The notes under the pieces: model-generated | Database searches by the model: none | What the model was told of the DNA's origin: nothing | Seen by the model: the letters and a program-made list of their open reading frames with translations, nothing else | Program-made: the position numbers and the translations under genes | Shown: piece by piece, positions 36,620-45,019 of the stretch | How the letters are laid out: every line of letters starts with the position of its first letter | Numbering within the stretch: the stretch's first letter is position 1 | Assembly (NCBI GenBank): GCA_910575555.1 | Contig: CAJTFX010000012.1 | Span: 85,367 to 149,366 of the forward strand | Source: Lachnospiraceae bacterium | GTDB taxonomy: Bacteria; Bacillota; Clostridia; Lachnospirales; Lachnospiraceae | DNA: 64,000 nt | Direction: 5' to 3'

Positions 36620-37230
36620 TTGAGTTTCCCCATTTTTTCCGACAACTGATTTCATCACAAAAATAAGAAATGCAAAAACACGTTCCAAATGTTATAATGC
36701 TTTTGATGAAAAGCAGGCTGTGATGCAGGATTATCTTTTTCTTGTAAAACAGTGTGTCAAAGAAGATATTTCTTAAAATGCGGGAAGCGTTTTGTTATTC
36801 GCGCCAAAAAGAACCGGAATGTCATTTATAACGGAAAGACCTGTAACATCATGGATGTGGCGTTAAAATATAAAGGGGCTTACCGCATGGATTTTAAAGA
36901 TAAAAGCGGTAAGAGTGTCTAGTGCAAAATGAGCTGCATACCTGTACGGCTCTGTGAATTTCCAGCCAAAGAACTGGTTCTGACGATCGTGTACGGTTTT
37001 GGAAACGTATTTTCCTGGAAGAATTAAAGGAATGTTCCAAACGTATTTATGGGGTTTCCAAATTTATTTTTTATGCATTAGGCTATGCGATAGAGCGCGT
37101 GCTTAGCATGAGTCGGACAGGTATAGGGGGCTTCCTTGCAAAAAAGTGAAATCACAACAGCTGAATCTGTTTGAGCACTTTAAAATAGAGGATACTGGGA
37201 TATTTGTACTCTAAAAATGGGGAAACTCAA
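36620..37230 (+). mobile_element. Internally deleted IS4-like insertion sequence
   Basis: Bounded by inverted repeats TTGAGTTTCCCCATTTTT (left) and AAAAATGGGGAAACTCAA (right). Inside, broken frames read RFVIRAKKNRNVIYNGKTCNIMDVALKYKGAYRMDF, CKMSCIPVRLCEFPAKELVLTIVYGFG and LKECSKRIYGVSKFIFYALGYAIERVLSMS, in pattern like an IS4-type DDE transposase. Stops and frame changes are frequent, and at 611 bp it is much shorter than a complete element. Not functional. Confidence 0.75.
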
Positions 37231-37297
37231 ACATCTTCAATAATAAAAATTTTCTTTTCCATATACCTCTCCATGCATAGTTTGCAAGTAATTGTTC

Positions 37298-37738
37298 TCA
37301 AATAGTAAGCCATTGGATAAATGCTGTCTTATCTGTACTATTATAGCCCGCATTTTTGTAGAAATCTAATACCTTTTGTTCTCTGCTTCCTGTCAGCAGC
37401 ATCATTTTATAGCAGTTACATTGCTTTGCTGTCTGCCGTGCATATTCCAGGCATTCTGATGCTAAGCCGCGTCCTCTGAAATCTGCATGGGTAACAACAT
37501 TTTCTAAAAAAGCATATGGACGTATATTTCTCGTCAAATTAGGAATAATAACACATACGCACGAAGAGACAATTTTTCCGGAGACCTCATTTACAATCAA
37601 GTGATGGTTTTCGTCCTCTAAAATCTGTTTCCATGCATGGGTCAAACAATCAGACTGTTCAGGAACAGATTCTTCATGAAGATATAAATACAGTTCTAAT
37701 ATTTCTTTCAAGTCATCTTTTCTGGCTTCCCGTACCAT
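37298..37738 (-). CDS. GNAT family N-acetyltransferase
   Basis: 146 residues from ATG 37738 (AGGAGG eight bases before). Acetyl-CoA fold with the binding loop VVTHADFRGRGLASECLEYA (R-G-x-G-L-A) near residues 80-100 and the C-terminal HV-like strand VLDFYKNAGYNSTDKTAFIQW. Substrate unknown; such single-domain enzymes acetylate small amines, drugs or protein N-termini. Adjacent to an IS remnant. Confidence 0.9.
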   Translation of the reverse strand: MVREARKDDLKEILELYLYLHEESVPEQSDCLTHAWKQILEDENHHLIVNEVSGKIVSSCVCVIIPNLTRNIRPYAFLENVVTHADFRGRGLASECLEYARQTAKQCNCYKMMLLTGSREQKVLDFYKNAGYNSTDKTAFIQWLTI

Positions 37739-38095
37739 TTTTATTACCTCCTGCATACCATTGTACAGGTAAATTTCCCTGTTTGTTTTCATTCTTTAAA
37801 AGCCTGTTTGTCTGCATCCGCTTCCTTAAAATCCAGCTATACCTGATTTTTGCCTTGTTGGAAATAAGATTGCAGACTTATTTCGTAATCGACCAAATAA
37901 TTATACAATAAAAAAAGTAGTTTTTATATCTTTTTAATGTAATCTTGTCATAAATTATACCAATATATTGATGCGGTTTATTTTCGGAGGATAGAGACAA
38001 ACTACGGACTGAGGCTAAGGAGTTCTATAGAGCCGTCATTCTTGATTGATACAAGATAAGAATAAAATTTTTGCTTTGTGAAAAAGAAATGTATC
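37739..38095. other. Spacer, no gene recognised
   Basis: About 350 AT-rich bases between the acetyltransferase start and the antitoxin-RNA promoter. I see no conserved protein, RNA or repeat here. Confidence 0.5.
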
Positions 38096-38124
38096 TTGTA
38101 ATTAAAATTTGCATATGCTATAAT
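38096..38124 (+). promoter_or_regulatory. Promoter of the putative antitoxin RNA
   Basis: -35 TTGTAA (38096-38101), 17-base spacer, perfect -10 TATAAT (38119-38124). Predicted start near 38131. Confidence 0.75.
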
Positions 38125-38130
38125 GCCATT

Positions 38131-38216
38131 AGGCAAAAAGTAATGATGAGTCCATTTGGACGAAAGAACGAATCCCCCGACTGTAATGGCGTACAGTCGA
38201 GGGATTCTTCTTTTCT
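38131..38216 (+). ncRNA. Putative antisense antitoxin RNA (Fst RNA II-like)
   Basis: About 85 nt from a strong promoter to a terminator (stem GAATCCC..CGACTGTA against TACAGTCG.GGGATTC at 38170-38207, then TTCTTCTTTTCTTTTT). Its 5' part contains AAAAGTAATGATGA and TCCATTTG, which repeat the antisense of the toxin start region (38324-38346). It is therefore able to pair with the toxin mRNA over the ATG and first codons. The layout (convergent with the toxin gene, shared terminator, repeats at both ends) is that of the Enterococcus par/Fst locus. Confidence 0.75.
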
Positions 38217-38243
38217 TTTTATAGTGGCAAAACACCCACCAGG

Positions 38244-38342
38244 CTATCTGCTGTCCTTATCATGCCTGTCTAGCCATTTGCTGATGAGGTGGCAAACCAC
38301 ACCTGCTGCGACAGTCACTAGAAAAGTAATGATGATTTCCAT
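38244..38342 (-). CDS. Fst-like type I toxin peptide
   Basis: 32 residues: a membrane span MEIIITFLVTVAAGVVCHLI, then SKWLDRHDKDSR, matching the Fst/Ldr-type plan of a short hydrophobic helix followed by a W-L-D and charged tail. ATG 38342 has GGAGGAGGTG about six bases upstream. The leader can fold ACACC (mRNA) with GGTGT over the ribosome-binding site, a feature of Fst. Such peptides insert in the cell membrane and are toxic when the antisense RNA is lost. Toxicity here is inferred. Confidence 0.75.
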   Translation of the reverse strand: MEIIITFLVTVAAGVVCHLISKWLDRHDKDSR

Positions 38343-38388
38343 TTGAACACCTCCTCCCGTTGCTGGGTGTAGGTTGGACAACATAGGA

Positions 38389-38397
38389 ATTATAACA
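38389..38397 (-). promoter_or_regulatory. Extended -10 promoter of the toxin gene
   Basis: TGTTATAAT on the minus strand, giving a leader of about 40 nt. No clear -35. Confidence 0.5.
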
Positions 38398-38474
38398 TAT
38401 CAATTGATATTCTTCTATCTTTTTCTTAAAAGACATTACAATCAGGATTGTGGTTATCACAATCCGATTTTACA

Positions 38475-38585
38475 GGGGAAAAAGAAATAGCCGCCACTAC
38501 TGCTAATAGTGACGGCTTACCTCATATGAGGTTATAGCTTTGTTGTTTGAGGGGTAGAGCCGCTTCTATGGCTTTCCCTTTTTCT
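38475..38585 (-). ncRNA. Predicted small RNA with terminator
   Basis: Minus-strand promoter TTGAAT (38615-38620), 17 bases, TATATT (38592-38597). The RNA would hold AGCC...GGCT and ACCTCATATGAGGT folds and end at a strong hairpin (AGCCGTCACTA / TAGTGGCGGCT, 38489-38517) followed by TTTCTTTTT. No open frame with a ribosome-binding site. Function unknown; it lies just upstream of the toxin gene. Confidence 0.5.
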
Positions 38586-38879
38586 ATGCTTAATATAGCA
38601 TATTTGGCAGTAGGATTCAAGAGTCAAACATATGTTTTTTGTGGGGACAAGGTAGATAAAAAATAAGCAAATAAACAACTTTATATTCAGAGTATAATGA
38701 CTCTCATTGAATCTTTATTTGCTGCGGCAGTTTGACTATCCATCCCCGGGAGAGTATAATATTACTAATTATTTGAAAATCTGAGACAGTTTGGCAAAAG
38801 AAAAACTCCATGAAATCCAGAGAGAAGAAAACAATATCAGTAAGAAACTACAGAGGGTAACATAAAGGAGAAGAATGAC

Positions 38880-39230
38880 ATGAACAATGAAAAAGTGTAT
38901 GCAATGAGTTTTGCAAAAATATATCCGCTGTTAGTTGCAAAGGCGGAAAAGAAGGGACGGACTTTAGAAGAAGTAAATGAAGTGATCTGCTGGATGACCG
39001 GGTATAGTACAAAAGAAATAAAAGACGCCGCAGATCATTCCGTCACTTATGGAGACTTTTTCCGAAATGCGCCGGCGCTGAATCCAAACAGGAAATTAAT
39101 CAAAGGAACCGTTTGCGGGGTACGTGTAGAAACCATTCAGGAGCCGTTGATGCAGGAGATCCGATATCTGGATAAACTGGTGGATGAATTGGCTAAAGGA
39201 AAATCCATGGATAAAATTTTACGAAACTAA
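38880..39230 (+). CDS. DUF2200 family protein
   Basis: 116 residues with the family pattern [38 protein letters not shown] and [33 protein letters not shown] lies 10 bases before the ATG. The family is widespread among gut bacteria and has no known function; small, soluble, no catalytic motif apparent. Followed by a DUF1801 gene, a common neighbourhood. Confidence 0.9.
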   Translation: MNNEKVYAMSFAKIYPLLVAKAEKKGRTLEEVNEVICWMTGYSTKEIKDAADHSVTYGDFFRNAPALNPNRKLIKGTVCGVRVETIQEPLMQEIRYLDKLVDELAKGKSMDKILRN

Positions 39231-39321
39231 CGAGGAAAAAACACAGATCAAATCCGGTACAGAGGAACTAATCAAAATAATTGCTTTAATTGTTATTAAT
39301 TTTCAGATGGGAGGTAAAAAA

Positions 39322-39756
39322 ATGTGGAAGTGTCCAAAGTGCGGCCGTACATTTAAGAATACCAATCAGGATCACTATTGCGGCGAAGCCCCTAAAACCA
39401 TTGGGGAATATATGGAGCGTCAGACAGAACAGGCACAGCCTTATCTGAGACAGGTAAATGAGGCAATAAAATCTGCAATTCCAGACGCAGCAGAAAAAAT
39501 ATCATGGAGTATGCCGACTTACTGGCAAAAACGCAATCTGATCCAGTTTGCGGCTTTCAAAAAGCATATAGGGCTGTATCCCGGCCCTGAAGCGGTGAAA
39601 GCATTTGAAGAAAAGCTGAAAGGTTATAAGACAAGCAAAGGGGCCATACAGCTTCCTTATGATAAACCGCTTCCCCTTGAATTGATCGGAGAGATTGCAA
39701 AATGGTGTGAAAAGGAGAATGCCCGGTACTATGAACGAAAAGATTCTGATTGTTGA
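39322..39756 (+). CDS. DUF1801 (YdhG-like) protein with zinc-ribbon start
   Basis: 144 residues from ATG 39322 (GGGAGG seven bases before). N-terminal MWKCPKCGRTFKNTNQDHYCG has four potential zinc ligands (C, C, H, C). The rest is a YdhG/DUF1801 fold: IKSAIPDAAEKISWSMPTYWQKRNLIQFAAFKKHIGLYPGPEAVKAF in pattern. Members are often annotated as iron-chaperone-like by fold only. The frame overlaps the start of the next gene by 26 bases. Confidence 0.9.
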   Translation: MWKCPKCGRTFKNTNQDHYCGEAPKTIGEYMERQTEQAQPYLRQVNEAIKSAIPDAAEKISWSMPTYWQKRNLIQFAAFKKHIGLYPGPEAVKAFEEKLKGYKTSKGAIQLPYDKPLPLELIGEIAKWCEKENARYYERKDSDC

Positions 39757-40438
39757 TGATGAAGAGGAAATAGCAGATTTACTGGAGCTTTATCTGAAAA
39801 GCGACGGTTATAACGTATATAAGTTTTATAACGGGATGGACGCCCTGCAATGTGCAGAGTCAGAAAAAATGGATCTGGCAGTCTTAGACGTGATGCTTCC
39901 GGATGTAGATGGGTTTCAAATCTGCAAAAAGATCCGGGAACAGCATTTCTATCCGATCATTATGCTGACTGCAAAGACAGAAGATATTGATAAGATCAAG
40001 GGTCTTACCATCGGCGCGGATGATTACATCACTAAACCATTCAACCCTCTGGAAGTTACCGCCAGGATAAAGACACAGCTTCGCCGTTATGTCCAATATA
40101 ATCATGCCGCAGGGATGGAACAAAAAAATGCGCCGGTGATGGAATATGATATTAATGGTTTAATCATCAACAAGAATACCCATAAATGTTCACTGTATGG
40201 AAAAGAAGTTACATTAACTCCCATAGAATTTTCGGTGCTCTGGTATCTTTGCCAGAACAGGGGAAAAGTGATTTCTTCTGAAGAACTGTTTGAGAAAGTA
40301 TGGGGTGAGAAATTTCTGGATAACAATAATACGGTTATGGCTCATATCGGCAGGATCAGGGAAAAGCTGAAAGAACCTGCCAGAAACCCTAAATTTATCA
40401 AAACAGTATGGGGAGTGGGATATACCATTGGAGAATAA
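39731..40438 (+). CDS. OmpR-family response regulator (VanR-like), orphan
   Basis: 235 residues: receiver domain with Asp53 in LAVLDVMLPDVDGFQIC and KPFNP, then a winged-helix domain (TLTPIEFSVLWYLCQNRGKVISSEELFEKVWGEKF...TVMAHIGRIREKL). ATG 39731 gives the usual MNEKILIVDDE start. It overlaps DUF1801 upstream. The cognate kinase gene starts within its end but is cut after 19 codons, so this regulator has no partner here. Confidence 0.93.
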   Translation: MNEKILIVDDEEEIADLLELYLKSDGYNVYKFYNGMDALQCAESEKMDLAVLDVMLPDVDGFQICKKIREQHFYPIIMLTAKTEDIDKIKGLTIGADDYITKPFNPLEVTARIKTQLRRYVQYNHAAGMEQKNAPVMEYDINGLIINKNTHKCSLYGKEVTLTPIEFSVLWYLCQNRGKVISSEELFEKVWGEKFLDNNNTVMAHIGRIREKLKEPARNPKFIKTVWGVGYTIGE

Positions 40439-40487
40439 AAAGCTTCATCGCAGGGATGAACTTTTATGGAAAATGGGAAAGCTGTAA
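40428..40487 (+). pseudogene. Stub of the cognate VanS-like kinase gene
   Basis: TTG 40428 begins MENKKLHRRDELLWKMGKL and then meets a stop. The reading LHRRDELLWKMGKL is typical of the first cytoplasmic residues of VanS-type kinases before the first membrane span. A family 2 inverted-repeat element begins 15 bases later, indicating loss of the kinase by insertion or deletion. Confidence 0.6.
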
Positions 40488-40501
40488 AAGAAACAAAGGA
40501 A

Positions 40502-40577
40502 ATTATTACTCCGGTGGTTAAATGTCGACGAGATTTAAGCAAGTAAAAACGTCGATATTTAACCGCCGGAATAATAA
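40502..40577. mobile_element. MITE-like element, family 2, copy 2
   Basis: 76-bp near-perfect palindrome ATTACTCCGGTGGTTAAAT ... ATTTAACCGCCGGAATAAT. It equals the 188-bp copy at 27728 with the interior deleted, in the opposite orientation. Could also act as terminator for the orphan regulator. Confidence 0.8.
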
Positions 40578-40658
40578 CTTAAACCAATTTCTTTTTAGTA
40601 CAAGTGCACAAAATATCATTCATAAATTTGCCAGATATGCTGAAAAATAATATAACAC

Positions 40659-40694
40659 TTGCAAAAAAGAACCGGGCAGGCTATAATGACAACG
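40659..40694 (+). promoter_or_regulatory. lacI-type gene promoter with operator half-site
   Basis: -35 TTGCAA (40659-40664), 17-base spacer, -10 TATAAT (40682-40687). The -10 overlaps TGACAACG (40687-40694), half of the operator seen twice before the operon, suggesting weak autoregulation. Confidence 0.6.
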
Positions 40695-40718
40695 TAAGAC
40701 AAAGGGAAGTGAGAGTAA

Positions 40719-41720
40719 GTGGGGAATGTAACAATCGTTGATATTGCAAAATCCTGCGGCGTATCAATTAAGTCAGTATCCAGAGTGTTGAATAACAGCC
40801 CGAATGTCAGTGAAGCCATGAGGGAAAAGGTCATGAGCACCATCAAAGAGCAAGGATATCAGGTAAATATGCTTGCCCGGGGCCTGAAGGGAAGCCGCAC
40901 CAATATTATTGTAGTATTTGCGGAGCGTCACCATGAAGAACACTTGAGCATCTGGCATACCATTATGCTGAAATATTTGTTTACTTATGCCAAGAAGCGT
41001 TCCATGAAAATTGTCCTTTCGCCTTCAAGCAGCGAACGGTTTGAAGGAGACGAGACAGACGGATTCTATCTGATTGCAAGCGGAATTGCGGACGGTGCGA
41101 TTTTACTGGAAAACATTCGTAAAGATCCCCGGGTAGATTATTTTGAAAGCCGGAATATTCCATATGTGGTATTTGGAGAACCGGAGAATCCCCATGTGCC
41201 GTCAGTCAGTCTGGACAACTTTGACGTAGGGTATAAGGGTGGTCTGTATCTGGCAGAAAAAGGACTGGATCAGATTGCAATGCTGATTGGAGAGAAGAAA
41301 TACCTGTCTACTCAGAACCGTGTGAAGGGCTTTATGGCCGCTATGGAAGAAAAACAGACGGATAATTATATATTCACAGGAATTGATACCTTAGAGAAAG
41401 CTTATCATAAGGCAAAAGAGATTTTAGAAATTTACGATATTAAGGCGTTTTTTGTATCCGGAGATGAAAGGGCATTGGGAGTATACCGTGCCATTTATGA
41501 AAAGGGCCTGTCTATTCCGAAAGATATTGCAGTACTGGGAATTGACAATATCGCGTTGGGAGAATATTATTATCCGCCCATATCCACGATAGAACAGGAT
41601 TTTGAGATTTTGGCAAAGGGATGCATTGATTATGTTATTAACCGGATTGGCCGGGAAGAAGAAACGGAACATAAAGCATTCAGATTTCCCTGTAAACTGA
41701 TTGAACGGGGCTCTACATAG
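40719..41720 (+). CDS. LacI family regulator of the ycj-like operon (YcjW-like)
   Basis: 333 residues from GTG 40719. Helix-turn-helix VTIVDIAKSCGVSIKSVSRVLNNSPNVSEAMREKV with the hinge helix NMLARGLKG, then a periplasmic-binding-protein-like sugar domain. Immediately upstream of the sugar operon and separated from it by two perfect operator palindromes TGACAACGTTGTCA-type, so it is the obvious local repressor, released by an operon sugar or intermediate. Corresponds in position and family to E. coli YcjW, although ycjW lies at the other end there. Confidence 0.92.
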   Translation: MGNVTIVDIAKSCGVSIKSVSRVLNNSPNVSEAMREKVMSTIKEQGYQVNMLARGLKGSRTNIIVVFAERHHEEHLSIWHTIMLKYLFTYAKKRSMKIVLSPSSSERFEGDETDGFYLIASGIADGAILLENIRKDPRVDYFESRNIPYVVFGEPENPHVPSVSLDNFDVGYKGGLYLAEKGLDQIAMLIGEKKYLSTQNRVKGFMAAMEEKQTDNYIFTGIDTLEKAYHKAKEILEIYDIKAFFVSGDERALGVYRAIYEKGLSIPKDIAVLGIDNIALGEYYYPPISTIEQDFEILAKGCIDYVINRIGREEETEHKAFRFPCKLIERGST

Positions 41721-41782
41721 AATGCAGCATGAAATAAAAAACCGCTCTCTGTTATAAAGAGAGCGAATTAAGTGGCAATGTT

Positions 41783-41828
41783 TGACAACGTTGTCACTAA
41801 AAAATAACCCATAAAGACAACGTTGTCA
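41783..41828. promoter_or_regulatory. Twin LacI-family operators before the ycj-like operon
   Basis: TGACAACGTTGTCA (41783-41796) and AGACAACGTTGTCA (41815-41828), centres 32 bases apart (about three helical turns), suiting cooperative binding by one tetramer or two dimers. The first overlaps a TTGACA -35-like element at 41782-41787. Confidence 0.85.
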
Positions 41829-41848
41829 AAAACAAAAATAAGGAATCA

Positions 41849-43552
41849 GTGATTATTATGGAACAGGCATTTATCAAAAAATTAGAAACAAGATTACAGC
41901 GTATCTATTCCAGTCCGGATAAGACAGAAGAAGCCCTCCGGCTGATAGGAAATTATCTGGATGTATATGAGATCGCGAAGGAAACAGAGCAGGATTTGTC
42001 TGAGAGAGACAGTATTCTGATTACCTATGGCAATACTCTGACAGAAGAAGGCAGGCCGGGGCTTGAAGTCCTTCATGATTTTTTAAATGAATTTGTGCAG
42101 GAAGCCATAGAAACAGTGCATTTGCTGCCTATGTATCCCTATACTTCCGACGACGGATTTTCTGTAGTGGATTACAGAGAAATAAATCCGGAGCTGGGAA
42201 ACTGGGAAAATATTCAGAGACTATCCCATCAATACGGGCTGATGTTTGACGCGGTCATCAATCATATTTCCAGAAGCAGCAGGTGGTTTGAGGGTTATTT
42301 AAACGGAGAAGAGCCTTATACAGAGTATTTTATTACCTGTGATCCGGATGCGGATTACAGTGCGGTTACAAGGCCCAGGGCCCTGCCTCTTCTGACTAAG
42401 TTTATGACCAGAGACGGTGAAAAGCATCTCTGGACCACATTCAGTGAAGATCAGATTGATTTAAATTTCAATTGTCCGGCGCTGCTGGCGGAAATTCTGG
42501 ACATTCTGGTAATGTACGGACGAAGGGGCGCTAAGTTTATCCGTCTGGACGCCATAGGTTTTCTGTGGAAAGAACCTGGAACAACCTGTATGCATCTTCC
42601 CAGGACCCACGAGGTAGTTAAGTTAATGAAAGATGTGTTAAGGGAATATGCGCCGGGCACAAGAATCATTACGGAGACCAATGTGCCCCATAAGGATAAT
42701 ATCAGTTATTTTGGAGAAAATGGAAATGAGGCGGATTTGGTTTATCAATTTCCGCTGCCGCCCCTTACCATGCATACCTTTTTATCAGAAAATGCGGAGG
42801 TTTTGTCGGAATGGATGGAAACGCTTCAGCTGCCCAGTGAAAAGGTTACATATTTTAATTTTTTAAGCTCCCATGACGGCATAGGGGTTCGCCCCACAGA
42901 GGGAATTCTTACAAAAGAACAGCAGCAGGCATTGATCGATGCAACTTTGAAAAATGGCGGGGCTGTATCTTATAAAAATAACGGGGACGGAACCAGGAGC
43001 CCTTATGAACTGAATATCAACTATCAGGATGCACTGGCAGGGCCGGAAAGTTCCGATGCAGAGAGAATCGGCAAATTTCTGGCGGCGGAAACATTGCTTT
43101 TATCCCTGCAGGGCGTTCCGGGAATTTACATTCACAGCCTGTTAGGTTCAAGAAACGATTATTACGGAAAAGAAATTTCCGGCATACCCCGAAGGATCAA
43201 CAGAGAAAATCTGGATTACGGCAGATTGAAGGAACAGTTGGCGGAGGATACAAACCGGAAGCGGATTTTTGACACGCTGATTCAGAGATTGAATATCCGC
43301 AGAAACGAAAGCGCATTTTCCCCGGCAGCGGGCCAGAAAGTCCGGAAAGAAAATAAAAAAATAATAAATATTATCAGAAGCAATGACAGAACCGGTGAGA
43401 CAATCCATGTGCTGATTAATGTGTCAGGGCAGGAGCAGACCGCTGCTTATGAGGCATTAAAAGGGAAAAATATTTTAACCGGCAGCATGGTAAACGGTGC
43501 AATTACCCTGAAACCATGGGAATGCGCCTGGGTAAAGGAATCAGGAAAGTGA
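41849..43552 (+). CDS. ycjM: GH13_18 glucoside phosphorylase (glucosylglycerate phosphorylase-like)
   Basis: 567 residues, sucrose-phosphorylase-type GH13 enzyme. Nucleophile Asp234 in FIRLDAIGFLWK, acid/base Glu276 in IITETNVPHKDN, and Asp343 in FLSSHDGIGVRP. These enzymes cleave an alpha-glucoside with phosphate to alpha-glucose 1-phosphate. The E. coli homologue YcjM is reported to act on glucosylglycerate; the glycerate kinase at the end of this locus supports that substrate. GTG 41849 or ATG 41858 may be the start. A sucrose or sucrose 6-phosphate specificity cannot be excluded. Confidence 0.88.
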   Translation: MIIMEQAFIKKLETRLQRIYSSPDKTEEALRLIGNYLDVYEIAKETEQDLSERDSILITYGNTLTEEGRPGLEVLHDFLNEFVQEAIETVHLLPMYPYTSDDGFSVVDYREINPELGNWENIQRLSHQYGLMFDAVINHISRSSRWFEGYLNGEEPYTEYFITCDPDADYSAVTRPRALPLLTKFMTRDGEKHLWTTFSEDQIDLNFNCPALLAEILDILVMYGRRGAKFIRLDAIGFLWKEPGTTCMHLPRTHEVVKLMKDVLREYAPGTRIITETNVPHKDNISYFGENGNEADLVYQFPLPPLTMHTFLSENAEVLSEWMETLQLPSEKVTYFNFLSSHDGIGVRPTEGILTKEQQQALIDATLKNGGAVSYKNNGDGTRSPYELNINYQDALAGPESSDAERIGKFLAAETLLLSLQGVPGIYIHSLLGSRNDYYGKEISGIPRRINRENLDYGRLKEQLAEDTNRKRIFDTLIQRLNIRRNESAFSPAAGQKVRKENKKIINIIRSNDRTGETIHVLINVSGQEQTAAYEALKGKNILTGSMVNGAITLKPWECAWVKESGK

Positions 43553-43603
43553 TTGTAACAGAAAAGAGAGATTCTGTTAACAATAGAAAAGGAGAGAAGG
43601 ATT

Positions 43604-44914
43604 ATGAAAAGAAGATTAATCAGTGCATTGCTCATTACAGTAATGGCAGCGACAATGGTTGCAGGATGCGGCAAGAAATCAGGAGAATCAGGTAAATCAG
43701 GAGACGGAAAGGTGCATATCCAGTTTATGCATATGCAGGTGGAACAGGAGAGACAGGATGCTGTTTCGGGTATCATTGACAAGTTCCAGAAAGCAAATCC
43801 GGATATTATTGTAGAATCCGTTCCGGTAAATGAGGATGATTATGATTCAAAAATTGCAACGCAGGGAGGAAACGGGGAACTTGCTGCAGTTGTAGAGTAC
43901 AGCCAGGATCAGGCAAAAACAAGTGTTGCAAATCAATTTACAGATGTTGACGCAGTAAAAGAAGTTGTAGACGCCAAAGGCGAAGATGCATTCTATGAGG
44001 GCGCATTGAAAGTAACAAAAACAGAGGACGGATCAAGTTATGTAGGCGTTCCGGTAAGCAGCTGGGTACAGGGAATCTGGGTGAATGAAGCAATGTTAAC
44101 AGAGAAAAATTTATCCGTTCCGACCACCTGGGAAGAGGTACTGGCGGTAGCTGAGGCATTCCATGATCCCGGGAATCAGATGTACGGCATTGCCCTTCCA
44201 ACCTCTGACAGCGCATTTACAGAGCAGGTATTTTCCCAGTTTGCCCTTTCAAACGGAGCAAATGTATTTGACGGAAACAAAGGCGTAACGGTAGATACCC
44301 CTGAGATGAAGGAAGCATTGGAATATTATAAGAGTCTGGCGGCATTCTCCATGCCCGGATCTACGGAAGTTGCAGACGTTAACGACGCATTTGTAGGAAA
44401 ACACGCGCCTATGGCAATGTACTCCACCTATATTCTCGGAAATGTAAAGGACGCGGGATTTGCAGATGATCTCACCCTGGTTCTTCCAAACAGAAAAACA
44501 GAAGCGGCATACGGATGTATTACAGTTCTTGGAATTGCAGCCGGCATGGATGAGGAAAGGACAGAAGCAGCTAAGAAATTCGTAAGCTTTATGTTAGAGG
44601 ATGAGAACAATGTAGACTGGCTGAATATGGCGCCGGGCGGAGTTCAGCCGGTAATTAAGTCTGTGGATGAAATGCCGGAATATACAGATCTGGAAGCCAG
44701 AAAAGCATACGTTCATATGAAAGAAGAGATTGGAAACGCTGTGGCAAATCTTCAGTTATTCGGCGCAGTTGACGGAAAGAACTTCACAGAAATGGGAGAT
44801 GTTACCAATACAGGAGTAATCAGCAAAATGGTTAACAATGTAGTGGTACAGAATGCAGACGTTGCTGCAGAGCTTTCAACGGCTCAGGCGGCAGTTGAGA
44901 AGCTGATGAAATAA
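43604..44914 (+). CDS. ycjN: Sugar ABC transporter substrate-binding lipoprotein
   Basis: 436 residues. Signal peptide with lipobox VAGCGKK (Cys at residue 23), so it is lipid-anchored outside the membrane. Extracellular solute-binding family 1 fold: VHIQFMHMQVEQERQDAVSGIIDKFQKANPDI and VGVPVSSWVQGIWVNEAMLTEKN. Followed by a large hairpin that probably limits read-through to the permeases, matching the need for excess binding protein. Sugar specificity not readable. Confidence 0.93.
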   Translation: MKRRLISALLITVMAATMVAGCGKKSGESGKSGDGKVHIQFMHMQVEQERQDAVSGIIDKFQKANPDIIVESVPVNEDDYDSKIATQGGNGELAAVVEYSQDQAKTSVANQFTDVDAVKEVVDAKGEDAFYEGALKVTKTEDGSSYVGVPVSSWVQGIWVNEAMLTEKNLSVPTTWEEVLAVAEAFHDPGNQMYGIALPTSDSAFTEQVFSQFALSNGANVFDGNKGVTVDTPEMKEALEYYKSLAAFSMPGSTEVADVNDAFVGKHAPMAMYSTYILGNVKDAGFADDLTLVLPNRKTEAAYGCITVLGIAAGMDEERTEAAKKFVSFMLEDENNVDWLNMAPGGVQPVIKSVDEMPEYTDLEARKAYVHMKEEIGNAVANLQLFGAVDGKNFTEMGDVTNTGVISKMVNNVVVQNADVAAELSTAQAAVEKLMK

Positions 44915-44922
44915 TCACAGAT

Positions 44923-45019
44923 ATGGGAGAGAATGCGGTGGGAAAGTACACCTGTTTGTCCAATGGCTGGCTGTTTTTTGAAAGATGAATGCTAGGCGGC
45001 CAGTTCTCTCCCATTTTTT
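44923..45019 (+). terminator. Partial terminator between binding protein and permease genes
   Basis: Arms ATGGGAGAGAA (44923-44933) and TTCTCTCCCAT (45004-45014) followed by TTTTT, enclosing a 70-base loop that carries a second small fold. Placed inside an operon, so it likely reduces rather than stops transcription. Confidence 0.7.

Noticed and set aside
38071..38346. Plus-strand 91-codon frame across the toxin locus
   Set aside because: It reads through the antitoxin RNA terminator and antisense to the toxin; the small minus-strand gene has far better signals.
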